Source: Acidimicrobiia bacterium
GTDB taxonomy: Bacteria > Actinomycetota > Acidimicrobiia > Spongiisociales > ZC4RG35
Length of the DNA: 64,000 bases
Reading direction: 5' to 3'
Assembly (NCBI GenBank): GCA_026002975.1
Contig: BPGJ01000006.1
Coordinates: 62,001 to 126,000, forward strand
A program made the translations under genes and the position numbers. The notes under the pieces are model-generated. The model was not told where the DNA came from. It saw only the letters and a program-made list of their open reading frames with translations, and made no database searches. Positions 43,979 through 52,059 of the stretch are shown here, piece after piece. Within the stretch, counting starts at the first letter, position 1. Each line of letters opens with the position of its first letter.

Positions 43979-46900
43979 ATGGTGGCCGCCTACGCCGAGC
44001 TCCACTGCCACACCAACTTCTCGTTCCTGGATGGCGCCTCCCATCCCGAGGAGCTGGTCGAGACCGCGGCCGATTTGGGATACCGGGCGTTGGCGGTAAC
44101 CGACCACGACGGCTTCTACGGGGCGGTGAAGGTGATGCTGGCTGCCCGGGAGGTGGGTCTGCCGGTGGTGTATGGAGTCGAGATCGGGCTACGGGACGAG
44201 GTACCCGCCGGAGACCCGGTAGCCCGGGCGGAGGACTGGGATCGTCGAATCGCCGCAGATCCCCCGAGGAGGCGGCGCGCCCATGGAGCCAAGCCGATCC
44301 GGGACGACGACACCGACCACCTGGTGCTGCTCGCAGGGAGCCCCGCCGCCTACTCGGCCCTGTCCCGGCTCGTCACCCGGGCTCAACTCCGGGGTGAGAA
44401 GGACAGACCCATGTACGGATGGGAGGACCTGGCGGAGGTTGCCCGATGCCCGGAGGTGTGGGCGCTCACCGGGTGTCACCGGGGGGCGGTCCCCAAGGCC
44501 GTACTTCGCGGCGACGAGCTCCGGGCGCGGAGGGAGGCTCGAAGACTCCAGGAGCTGTTCGGTGATCGCCTCAGGATCGAGCTGTGGCACCACCTGATGC
44601 CCGAGGACGACCCCCGCAACGACGCCCTCTGGGACCTGGCGACCCGGCTGGGGATCCCGGTGGTGGCGACCAACAACGTCCACTATGCCCATCGCCGCGA
44701 CGCCGACCTGGCCGAGGTGCTCGCCGCGGTGGCGGGGCGAAGAAGCCTGGAGGAGGCCTACGGCTTCTGGCCGGCCACCGACGACCGCCATCTGAAGACC
44801 CCCGACCAGATGGCCGAACGGTTCCGCCCCTATCCGGGGGCGGTGGAGGAGGCCGCGGAGCTGGGGGAACATCTCGCTTTCGACCTCCGACTGGTCGCCC
44901 CGGGACTTCCCTCCTTCGATCCCAACTCGGAACAGGATCGACTCCGCCGATTGGTCTACGAAGGGGCGAGCCGGATCTACCCCGGGCCCGACGGAGGAGT
45001 CGACCCGCACGCCCGGCGACGCCTCGACCACGAACTGGACGTCATCGGGCGACTGGGGTACGCCGGGTTCTTTCTGCTGGTCAAGGACCTGGTCGACTAC
45101 GCCCGCTCCCAGGACATCTACTGCCAGATCCGGGGATCCGGCGCCGACTCGGCGGTGTGCCGCTGCCTCGGCCTCACCCGGGTCGATCCCATCCGCCTGG
45201 GGCTGCCCTTCGAGCGGTTCCTGTCGGAGGAACGGGGCAAACCCCCCGACATCGACCTCGACCTGGAGGCCGAACGGCGGGAGGAAGTGATCCGCTACGT
45301 GTACCGGCGGTACGGACGTGTCCGGGCGGCGATGGTCGCCAACGTGATCACCTATCGGGCCAGGTCGGTGCTCCGGGACGTGGCCAAGACCTTCGGGTTC
45401 ACCCAGGCACAGGTCGACGGGCTGTCCCGATACGTCGACACCCACGATCCCTCCAAGCTGAGGCTGGAGACGCCGCTACCAGCCGGATTCACCGCCGAGG
45501 CGATCTACGACATCTGCCGGCGACTCGACGGGTTCCCCCGTCACCTGGGGATCCATTCGGGTGGGATGGTCATCGCCGACCGTCCCCTGTGGGAGGTGGT
45601 TCCCATCGAATGGGGGAGGATGGAGGGGCGCACCGTGATCCAGTGGGACAAGGACGACTGCGCAGCGATCGGCATGGTCAAGTTCGACCTCCTGGGGTTG
45701 GGCATGCTCAACGCCCTCCACCTCGGCGTCGACCTGATCAGGGAGACCCACGGCATCGACCTCGACCTGGCCGCGATCCCCCAGGAGCCGCAGGTCTACC
45801 GGATGCTCACCGCCGCCGACACGGTGGGGGTGTTCCAGGTCGAGTCCCGAGCCCAGATGGCCACCCTTCCCCGGATGAAGCCGTCGACCTTCTACGACCT
45901 GGCGGTCGAGGTGGCGTTGATCAGACCGGGCCCCATCCAGGGTCAGTCCGTCCACCCCTATCTGAAGAGGCGCAACGGCGAGGAGCCGGTGCGGTATCCG
46001 CATCCCTCCGCCGAACCGATCCTCCGTCGGACGTTGGGGGTGCCGATCTTCCAGGAACAGCTCATGGAGCTGGCTCGGGTCTGCGCCGGATTCGACGGCG
46101 CACAGTCGGACCGTCTCCGCCAGGCCATGACCCACAAGCGCTCCGCCGAGGCCATGGCCAGGCTCAGGGACGAGGTCTATGCGGGTATGGCCGCCAACGG
46201 GATCACCGGTCGGGCAGCCGACGAGATCTGGGAGAAGCTCCAGGGGTTCTCCAGTTTCGGTTTCCCCGAGAGCCACTCGGTGAGCTTCGCCTACATCGTC
46301 TACATGTCGGCCTGGCTCCGATACCACTATCCGGCCGAGTACCTGGCCGGGTTGCTCAACGCCCAGCCGATGGGCTTCTACAGTCCCAACACCCTCATCC
46401 AGGACGCCCAACGCCACGGAGTGGTGGTGCTCGGGCCTTGTGTCAACGCCTCCTCCCACGACTGCACCATCGAGAAGATCGAAGCCGACCCCGACGACGT
46501 CGTCGAATACCTGGGAGGCAGATGGCGGCGGGGGAGAGGACCGGTGGAGGATCCGCTTCGAGAGGCGGTCGGGGTGAGGTTGGGTCTCCGTTACGTCCGC
46601 AACCTGGGCGAAGCCGAGATCGCCCGAATCGAGACCGCCCGGATGGTGGCGGGGCCCTTCCGCTCCCCCGAGGACCTGGCCCATCGAACCGGGCTACCTC
46701 TCGACGCCCTCGAGGGTCTGGCCGCCGCCGGCGCCCTCGAGTCGGTCGGACTGGGCCGACGGGAGGGGATGTGGGCTGCAGGAGCCCTGGCCGAGATCGA
46801 CCCGGGTCGGCTCTCGTTGGCTCCGGGGATCGATCCTCCGCCTCTCCCCGAGATGGACGATCACGACCGTCACATGGCCGATCTCTGGGCCACCTCCATC

Positions 46901-47254
46901 TCCCCGATCCATCCCATCTCTTTCGTCCGGGACCGGCTGGCGGACTGTTCGACCATCGCCGAGGTGATCGCCTCGAAGAGGGCCGGCCGGGTACGGGTGG
47001 CCGGCCTGATAACCCACCGACAACGGCCCTCCACCGCCAACGGGGTGATATTCCTGAACCTGGAGGACGAGACCGGCCTGCTCAACGTGGTGGTACTCCC
47101 CGAGGTGTGGAGCCGGGAGAAGGAGGTGGCGCGCAGGGCACCGGCGGCGGTCGTCGAGGGACTGGTGGAATACCGGGATGGGGTGACCAACCTGCGGGCC
47201 GAACGTTTCGAGCCGCTACCGGTGGTGGGTCCCCCGAGCAGGGACTTCCGTTAG
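43979..47254 (+). CDS. dnaE2: Error-prone DNA polymerase DnaE2
   Basis: A 1091-residue C-family polymerase, the catalytic subunit of the SOS mutasome. The PHP domain begins AELHCHTNFSFLDGAS. The palm has the metal-binding PPDIDLDLE (D424/D426/D428). The OB fold lies at about 985-1075 (RVRVAGLITHRQRP). Length fits DnaE2 rather than replicative DnaE1 (about 1180). GTG 43982 may be the true leaderless start, since it is 6 nt from the TAAGAT hexamer; ATG 43979 is listed. The stop shares a TTAG with the convergent gene. Confidence 0.92.
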   Translation: MVAAYAELHCHTNFSFLDGASHPEELVETAADLGYRALAVTDHDGFYGAVKVMLAAREVGLPVVYGVEIGLRDEVPAGDPVARAEDWDRRIAADPPRRRRAHGAKPIRDDDTDHLVLLAGSPAAYSALSRLVTRAQLRGEKDRPMYGWEDLAEVARCPEVWALTGCHRGAVPKAVLRGDELRARREARRLQELFGDRLRIELWHHLMPEDDPRNDALWDLATRLGIPVVATNNVHYAHRRDADLAEVLAAVAGRRSLEEAYGFWPATDDRHLKTPDQMAERFRPYPGAVEEAAELGEHLAFDLRLVAPGLPSFDPNSEQDRLRRLVYEGASRIYPGPDGGVDPHARRRLDHELDVIGRLGYAGFFLLVKDLVDYARSQDIYCQIRGSGADSAVCRCLGLTRVDPIRLGLPFERFLSEERGKPPDIDLDLEAERREEVIRYVYRRYGRVRAAMVANVITYRARSVLRDVAKTFGFTQAQVDGLSRYVDTHDPSKLRLETPLPAGFTAEAIYDICRRLDGFPRHLGIHSGGMVIADRPLWEVVPIEWGRMEGRTVIQWDKDDCAAIGMVKFDLLGLGMLNALHLGVDLIRETHGIDLDLAAIPQEPQVYRMLTAADTVGVFQVESRAQMATLPRMKPSTFYDLAVEVALIRPGPIQGQSVHPYLKRRNGEEPVRYPHPSAEPILRRTLGVPIFQEQLMELARVCAGFDGAQSDRLRQAMTHKRSAEAMARLRDEVYAGMAANGITGRAADEIWEKLQGFSSFGFPESHSVSFAYIVYMSAWLRYHYPAEYLAGLLNAQPMGFYSPNTLIQDAQRHGVVVLGPCVNASSHDCTIEKIEADPDDVVEYLGGRWRRGRGPVEDPLREAVGVRLGLRYVRNLGEAEIARIETARMVAGPFRSPEDLAHRTGLPLDALEGLAAAGALESVGLGRREGMWAAGALAEIDPGRLSLAPGIDPPPLPEMDDHDRHMADLWATSISPIHPISFVRDRLADCSTIAEVIASKRAGRVRVAGLITHRQRPSTANGVIFLNLEDETGLLNVVVLPEVWSREKEVARRAPAAVVEGLVEYRDGVTNLRAERFEPLPVVGPPSRDFR

Positions 47255-47859
47255 GGGTTGCAGGTCCAGTGGCTCCAGCCGCCTGGATACTCGTACACCA
47301 GCCAGGCGGCCACCGCCACGTTGGCCTCGGGGTCGAATATGTCGGAGCCTCCGAAACCTGCCTCGGCTGCCCTCTCTGGCCAGTATGAAGGCAGGTGTTG
47401 GAAGAGCCCTGCAGCTCCGGTGGTCGGATTCACCGCCCTGGGGTTGAAGCTGGACTCGCACCAGGCGATTCGGACCGCCCGGTTGACGTCCTCGGGACGG
47501 AAGAACCGTTCGATCAGAGCTCGCACCTCGGGCTCGCTCATATAGCTGGTCCGTACGAACGTGGTCGTTCGAGTGGCCCCCGCGGTCTCGGTGGTGGCCG
47601 AGGCTGCCTTGCGCTCGATCACTCCTTGCACGGCGTGATCCAGGTCGACGGTCGATGCGGTGATCGGCTCGTCGCCCGACCCGTACACGAAAGCCATGGC
47701 GGCCACCGCCCCCGCGTTGCGGCCCGTCTGGATGGTGATGGGAGGCGGCAGCTCGGTGGTCTCCCGGGGTACCGAGAAGACGGCGAACCCGGCCACGGCC
47801 AGAGAGGAGACCACGAACCACGCCGCGAACAGCGTGTAACGAGACAACTTCCTCTGCAT
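47251..47859 (-). CDS. Membrane-anchored lysozyme-like (lytic transglycosylase-fold) protein
   Basis: A 202-residue protein with one N-terminal membrane segment (about 8-28) and an extracytoplasmic C-terminal SLT/lysozyme-like domain. The domain shows IAWCESSFNPRAVN with the probable catalytic Glu, then GAAGLFQHLPSYWPERA and DPEANVAVAAWLVYE. A Ser/Thr-rich linker separates the two. Start ATG 47859 is chosen for its GGAGG site; an in-frame ATG at 47949 would add 30 residues before the anchor. Peptidoglycan is the likely substrate. Confidence 0.75.
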   Translation of the reverse strand: MQRKLSRYTLFAAWFVVSSLAVAGFAVFSVPRETTELPPPITIQTGRNAGAVAAMAFVYGSGDEPITASTVDLDHAVQGVIERKAASATTETAGATRTTTFVRTSYMSEPEVRALIERFFRPEDVNRAVRIAWCESSFNPRAVNPTTGAAGLFQHLPSYWPERAAEAGFGGSDIFDPEANVAVAAWLVYEYPGGWSHWTCNP

Positions 47860-47909
47860 GGACCTCCGCCCTCCGGTCGGGCCGCCCAGCGCGTGGCGGC
47901 TCTCCCCAA

Positions 47910-47939
47910 AGGCTATCCAGCCGATTCCAGCCGCGCCAA
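47910..47939 (-). promoter_or_regulatory. Putative promoter of the lysozyme-like gene
   Basis: On the minus strand TTGGCG (47934-47939) and TAGCCT (47910-47915) are separated by 18 bp, and the leader of about 45 nt has a GGAGG site. Confidence 0.42.
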
Positions 47940-47964
47940 GTCCGTTCATCCAGTATCTGGAAGA

Positions 47965-49059
47965 TCACCTGAGGGTCGAGACGAACGACTCGATCTCGGA
48001 GACCACCTCCTGCCACAGCCCGCGCTCGGGATAGAGGAAGAAGAAGTGATCCCCGCCGGGTACCTCGAGGAGCCGTCGTCGTGGGCCGGCCGCGAACCGG
48101 GCCGACTGGTGGGGAGGTACCCGATCGTCGAGTGTCCCATGGACCAGCAGGGTCGGGTTCTCGAAGGACCGGCGGTGAAGAGGAGAGGCGGCTCGAGGAT
48201 CCGCTCCCCTCAGGAACCCGGCGACCGCACCGTCGCCCAGCTCCTCGGTGAGGTCGGTTATGCCGGCCAGCGACACGACTCCGACGTCGGGGAGGCGTTC
48301 CGACGCCAGGAGCGCGAGATGGGCGCCGGCGGAGTGCCCGATCAGCGCCACCTGATCGGCAGACACCGCGTCGATGGCAGCCCGGATTCCACGTTCCACA
48401 TCGTCGACCGACAGAGGCCAGCCGCCACCTCGACCCACTCGACGGTATTCCAGGTTGGCGGTCGCCCAGCCGCGTCCTGCCAGATCGACCGCCATGCCGT
48501 CCATGAGGTCGCGGGTCCACTGGTGTCGCCAGAAACCGCCGTGGACCAGGACCGCCAATCGGGTCGCATCGGTGTTGCGGAGGTCGAACACCAGGTCGTC
48601 CAGTGGTCCGTAGGAGAGGGTGCGGAAGGGCATCCGGGAGCGAAACGCCAGATGCCGGATGGCCCAGTGGTATCCCATCACACCTCGGCCGTAGATCGTG
48701 TAGACGCATGCCGGGGCCACCACCGAGCGTCGTCTCCACCGTTCTCGTGTCCAGACGTCGGAGATGTGGACCTCGACCGCGGGCTTGCCCGCAGCCAGCA
48801 GAGCATCGTGGAGAGCGTACGAATAGTGGGTGAGGGCGCCCGGGTTGATCACCACCCCGTCGAAGTCGGCGGTGAGGAGCCGGTCGATCAGCTCGCCCTC
48901 GTGGTTGCTCTGATAAGTATCGACCTCCAGTTGAACTTCAGCTCCCCAGCTGCGACAGAGCTCGTGCACCTGGGGCAGAGTGACCGACCCGTAGATCTCG
49001 GGTTCCCGAACACCCAAGGTCCCGAGATTGGGACCGTTGACCACCAGCAGCCTCCGCAT
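47965..49059 (-). CDS. Type II 3-dehydroquinase-like / alpha-beta hydrolase fusion
   Basis: A 364-residue fusion. Residues 1-145 resemble type II 3-dehydroquinate dehydratase with its catalytic set: N11, R18 and Y23 in NGPNLGTLGVREPEIYG, then INPGALTHYS, VEVHISDV and the RERWRR arginines. The glycine motif near the end differs (YGRGVMGY). Residues 165-364 are an alpha/beta hydrolase with oxyanion motif HGGFW, nucleophile GHSAGA, and Asp/His in TLDDRVPP and GGDHFFF. HGG(F/Y)W is typical of arylformamidase-like enzymes. The combined role is unknown. Confidence 0.8.
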   Translation of the reverse strand: MRRLLVVNGPNLGTLGVREPEIYGSVTLPQVHELCRSWGAEVQLEVDTYQSNHEGELIDRLLTADFDGVVINPGALTHYSYALHDALLAAGKPAVEVHISDVWTRERWRRRSVVAPACVYTIYGRGVMGYHWAIRHLAFRSRMPFRTLSYGPLDDLVFDLRNTDATRLAVLVHGGFWRHQWTRDLMDGMAVDLAGRGWATANLEYRRVGRGGGWPLSVDDVERGIRAAIDAVSADQVALIGHSAGAHLALLASERLPDVGVVSLAGITDLTEELGDGAVAGFLRGADPRAASPLHRRSFENPTLLVHGTLDDRVPPHQSARFAAGPRRRLLEVPGGDHFFFLYPERGLWQEVVSEIESFVSTLR

Positions 49060-49065
49060 GGCCGA

Positions 49066-49812
49066 TCACCCTAACGGTCGATGGAACGGAACCAACTCCC
49101 GGGCCTCTTCGACGATCTCGGGAGGTATCGATGCCGATTCCACCTCGAAGCGGGCGGACAACTGGGTGTGTACGACCTCGGCGACCGTGTCGACGGTGAG
49201 ACCAGGATCGGCCTCGCACAGCTCGCCGGCGACCCGTGGATCCCAGTGGAGGTCCAGGTGGCGGTAGACGGGATCCAGCACCCGGCGGAGCTCGTCGGCT
49301 CCCTCGACGACGATGACGCCGCCGACGTGTGCGGCACCCCGGACCAGACGCTGGCCCACCCCCACGACCTTGTACTTTCCGTAGAGGTTGATGCTGTAAC
49401 GACCGGGACAGTATTCGCCTGGAACCTCGCCGACCCGGGCATCCAGGCCTAGTCGTCTGAGGGCGGCCACCAGGGAGGCGGAGACGAACTCGAAGCGACC
49501 CTGGATGTCGCGACGAGGATCGGGAGTGGGCACGGCCCAGGAGAACGCCAGGGTGCCTTCGTGGAAGACCGCGGCCCGGCCGCCGGCCAGGCGTTGCACC
49601 GGTTGGTAGCCGGCTGCACTGGCGGAACGCACGGCCTTCGGGTAGCCGGGCGCCAACGTGTCGGCCCGCCCGAAGGCGACCACCCGGTCGGTGCGGTGGA
49701 GGCGAAAACAGGGGGGAAAGTCGCCTCGTGCCACCGCTCTGACCAGGGCGTGGGAGACGGCGGTGTCGAGGACGCCGCCGAGGCTGTCCCTGATCAGCAG
49801 AAGCGGGGCCAC
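49066..49812 (-). CDS. Lipoate-protein ligase A-like (BPL/LplA family) protein
   Basis: A 248-residue biotin/lipoate ligase-fold protein. Typical segments are FRLHRTDRVVAFGRAD, the RLAGGRAAVFHEGTLAFSW pair (equivalent to RRxxGGGxVxH) and the lysine motif YKVVGVGQRLVRGAAHVGG (as KVVGVGQR). The C-terminus has a short accessory domain. Ligase, octanoyltransferase or amidotransferase activity cannot be separated by eye. Start GTG 49812 is inferred; an in-frame ATG at 49887 would overlap the upstream gene by 53 bp. Confidence 0.75.
   Translation of the reverse strand: MAPLLLIRDSLGGVLDTAVSHALVRAVARGDFPPCFRLHRTDRVVAFGRADTLAPGYPKAVRSASAAGYQPVQRLAGGRAAVFHEGTLAFSWAVPTPDPRRDIQGRFEFVSASLVAALRRLGLDARVGEVPGEYCPGRYSINLYGKYKVVGVGQRLVRGAAHVGGVIVVEGADELRRVLDPVYRHLDLHWDPRVAGELCEADPGLTVDTVAEVVHTQLSARFEVESASIPPEIVEEARELVPFHRPLG
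49068..49073 (-). promoter_or_regulatory. Putative leaderless -10 element of the dehydroquinase-hydrolase fusion
   Basis: On the minus strand TAGGGT ends 8 nt before the ATG at 49059, without a ribosome binding site. Confidence 0.48.
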
Positions 49813-49822
49813 GGTGCGGCGG

Positions 49823-49828
49823 AGCCTA
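49823..49828 (-). promoter_or_regulatory. Putative -10 element of the lipoate-ligase-like gene
   Basis: On the minus strand TAGGCT ends 10 nt before GTG 49812, inside the spacer after the upstream gene. It helps to choose the start but is not decisive. Confidence 0.3.
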
Positions 49829-49834
49829 TCCGAC

Positions 49835-50185
49835 TCACCCGGCTCCCACCGCCACCCGAACCGGGGTCGACACCAACAGCAGCCCACGGTCGCGGCACAA
49901 CCACAGGTCGGGCGATGCCCGCCACCAGCGTCCGGGGGGAAGGCAGGCTAGGGAACGGCGTCCGCGGCGGCTGCCCGGGCGGTAGACGAGGGCGCTGCGG
50001 CCCGGCGCAGAGACCGCCTCGAGCTCGGCGACCAGATCGAAGTCGCCGAACAGGAGACGCACCGCCACGTCGGATGCGAGAGTCCGGCCGTACCGGAACC
50101 AGCCCAGGGTGCCGAGCACCCGACAGGCCACGACCTCGATGTCGTCGACCTGGGTAACTTCACATGAGGGGTGTCCGCAGTCCAT
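49835..50185 (-). CDS. Hypothetical protein (116 aa)
   Basis: A 116-residue protein I do not recognise. It begins MDCGHPSCEV, with two cysteines and a histidine that could bind metal, followed by alternating strands and helices (VVACRVLGTLGWFRYGRT, VRLLFGDFDLVAELEAVS) and a basic GSRRGRRS stretch. Codon use is like the neighbours. It lies between the lipoate-ligase-like gene and a universal stress gene on the same strand. Confidence 0.5.
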   Translation of the reverse strand: MDCGHPSCEVTQVDDIEVVACRVLGTLGWFRYGRTLASDVAVRLLFGDFDLVAELEAVSAPGRSALVYRPGSRRGRRSLACLPPGRWWRASPDLWLCRDRGLLLVSTPVRVAVGAG

Positions 50186-50191
50186 GGCGGC

Positions 50192-50197
50192 AACGTA
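50192..50197 (-). promoter_or_regulatory. Putative leaderless -10 element of the 116-aa hypothetical gene
   Basis: On the minus strand TACGTT ends 6 nt before ATG 50185; no ribosome binding site. Confidence 0.4.
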
Positions 50198-50213
50198 TCG
50201 GAGGGGTGTGACA

Positions 50214-50708
50214 TCACCGGAGTGCCTCGCCGGCGTCCTCCTTGGGTGTGCCCGGTACGAGCACCAGGGGGCATGGGGTCCTCTCCATCACCCGGGCAGA
50301 CACGCTGGTCCACTCGGCGAACAGACGCCGGGTGGCTCCCAGGATGATCAGATCGGAGGACAGCTTGTGGGCGGTCTCCAAGATCGCCTCCGCAGGGTCG
50401 TCACCCTCTACGAACATCACCGTTGGTTCCCATCCCACGTTGCGCAGAGCGGTCACCACCGGCTCCACGGCCCGGCGACCTCTCTCCTCGAGATATCCGA
50501 GGGCCTTCATCTCGGCCGTGTCGGTCTCCCACGCGTCGTCGTCGAGGAACGAGCGGCGTTCCTCCTCGTCCATCGACGCGAGGAACGTGTGGGGGACTTC
50601 GATGACGGTCATCACCGTCACCCTGTCTTCCTCCCCGGCGAGGCGCCTACACAGATCCGCCACCGGTGTGGGGGGAAGGACCCCGGTCGTGGCGACCAAG
50701 ATGTGCAC
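50214..50708 (-). CDS. Universal stress protein (UspA) family
   Basis: A 164-residue Usp. The N-terminal strand is MHILVATTG, and the C-terminal ATP-binding-type motif appears as DLIILGATRR...SVSARVMERTPCPLVLVPG, close to G-2x-G-9x-G(S/T) but with Ala/Thr replacements, so nucleotide binding is uncertain. GTG 50708 is chosen because it starts directly at the first strand and lies 7 nt from a TAACCT hexamer. It diverges from the flavin reductase gene. Confidence 0.8.
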   Translation of the reverse strand: MHILVATTGVLPPTPVADLCRRLAGEEDRVTVMTVIEVPHTFLASMDEEERRSFLDDDAWETDTAEMKALGYLEERGRRAVEPVVTALRNVGWEPTVMFVEGDDPAEAILETAHKLSSDLIILGATRRLFAEWTSVSARVMERTPCPLVLVPGTPKEDAGEALR

Positions 50709-50715
50709 CCCGGTC

Positions 50716-50721
50716 AGGTTA
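50716..50721 (-). promoter_or_regulatory. Putative leaderless -10 element of the Usp gene
   Basis: On the minus strand TAACCT ends exactly 7 nt before GTG 50708. Confidence 0.48.
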
Positions 50722-50738
50722 GAGCCGCCCCGAGGCGT

Positions 50739-50744
50739 TAGCCT
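50739..50744 (+). promoter_or_regulatory. Putative -10 element of the flavin reductase gene
   Basis: TAGCCT ends 10 nt before ATG 50755; it is 17 bp from the divergent Usp hexamer. Confidence 0.38.
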
Positions 50745-50754
50745 CTGGCGGCAT

Positions 50755-51225
50755 ATGCCAGACGACGAACTGATCAACCGGGTCACTTGGAAGATCCCAA
50801 ACGCCCTGGCCCTGATCGGATCCCGCCATGGTGACACCTGGAACGGGATGACGGCCTCCTGGATAACCCAGGTTTCGATGGAACCCGTTCTGATCGGTGT
50901 GGGAGTGGACAACAAGGCGGTGACCCATCGACTCATCCGAGACGGGGGGGCCTTCTCGGTCAATCTGTGGTCGGCCGAGGACACCAGGGTCTTCGTCAAG
51001 TTCTCCAAACCCGCCGAGAAGACCGACATGCAGCTCAACGGCCGAGCGATCAGGGAGGGGGTCACCGGAGTGCCCATCTTCGAAGAGGCGGTGGCCTGGA
51101 TGGAATGCGCCGTCCGTCATGCCATCGACTTCGGTACCCACACCTTCTTCGTGGGGGAGATCGTCGACTGCGGGATCAACGACGACGAGGCCCGAGACCG
51201 GCGGCGATCTCCGACACCCGCATGA
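50755..51225 (+). CDS. Flavin reductase-like (FMN-binding split barrel) protein, 3' end frameshifted
   Basis: As read, 156 residues of the flavin reductase/DIM6-NTAB family. ALIGSRHGDTWNGMTASWITQVS (as GDTWNGMTASWITQVS) is the FMN-binding start, and VDNKAVTHRLIRDGGAFSVN follows. After NDDEARD the frame ends in an odd Arg/Pro tail. The next frame encodes AISDTRMKYGGVKRGGH and a stop at 51255-51257; DTRM-YGG is the conserved end of this family. Restoring one base (for instance a C near 51202) would give a 500-bp gene of normal length, 50755-51257. Confidence 0.8.
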   Translation: MPDDELINRVTWKIPNALALIGSRHGDTWNGMTASWITQVSMEPVLIGVGVDNKAVTHRLIRDGGAFSVNLWSAEDTRVFVKFSKPAEKTDMQLNGRAIREGVTGVPIFEEAVAWMECAVRHAIDFGTHTFFVGEIVDCGINDDEARDRRRSPTPA

Positions 51226-51272
51226 AGTACGGCGGTGTGAAACGCGGCGGTCACTGAGAGGAGGGGTGGAAG

Positions 51273-52052
51273 ATGGAGGTGAGGATCGACGGCAAGGTGG
51301 CGATCGTCACGGGCGCCAGCCGGGGGATCGGCCAGGCCACCGCCCTCGAGTTGGCGAAGAGCGGCGCGGCAGGGGTGGTCATCACATCCCGGAAGCCCGA
51401 GAACCTGGAACGCGCCACGTCCGAGCTGGTCGCGGCCGGTGTGTCGCCGGATCGACTGTGGGCGACGGCGGCCCGAGCCGACTCCGAGGAGGACGCCGAA
51501 CGGACCGTGGCCGAAACCGTGGAGCGCTTCGGAAGCTGCGACATCCTGGTGAACAACGCCGGGACCAACCCGGCCGCAGGAAACCTGGCCGAGGTCGATC
51601 TCGGCGCAGTCGACAAGACCTGGGCGGTGAACCAGCGGGGACCCCTCCTCTGGTCGAGGGCGGCGGTTCGCCACTGGATGGGAGAGCATGGCGGGGCGAT
51701 CGTCAACGTGGCGTCTGTGGGAGGCATGCGGCCATCCCCCCTGATCGGCGCCTACAACGTCTCCAAGGCGGCGGTCATCCACATGACCCATCAGCTCGCC
51801 TTCGAGCTCGCCCCCAAAGTGCGGGTGAACGCCGTCGCGCCCGCCATCGTCAAGACCCGACTGGCCGAGGCGCTGTGGAAAGACCAGGAGGACATGGCAG
51901 CGGCCACCCATCCGCTGCAACGGCTGGGCGAACCATCCGACGTGGCATGGGCCATCACGTTCCTCTGCTCCGACCGGGCCCGCTGGATCACCGGTGTCGT
52001 ACTGCCGGTGGACGGCGGGGTGACCGGGGCGAGCCACACCCTGTTGGGATGA
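51273..52052 (+). CDS. Short-chain dehydrogenase/reductase (FabG-like)
   Basis: A 259-residue SDR. The cofactor motif TGASRGIG is at 13-20, NNAGTNPAAG near 93, and the catalytic Ser/Tyr/Lys lie in NVASVGG and YNVSK near 160. GDPDV-type ending: LGEPSDVAWAITFLCSD and VLPVDGG. A GAGAGGAGG site precedes ATG 51273. It could act in fatty acid or secondary ketone reduction; the neighbouring cof genes do not define its substrate. Confidence 0.87.
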   Translation: MEVRIDGKVAIVTGASRGIGQATALELAKSGAAGVVITSRKPENLERATSELVAAGVSPDRLWATAARADSEEDAERTVAETVERFGSCDILVNNAGTNPAAGNLAEVDLGAVDKTWAVNQRGPLLWSRAAVRHWMGEHGGAIVNVASVGGMRPSPLIGAYNVSKAAVIHMTHQLAFELAPKVRVNAVAPAIVKTRLAEALWKDQEDMAAATHPLQRLGEPSDVAWAITFLCSDRARWITGVVLPVDGGVTGASHTLLG

Positions 52053-52059
52053 TCGAACG

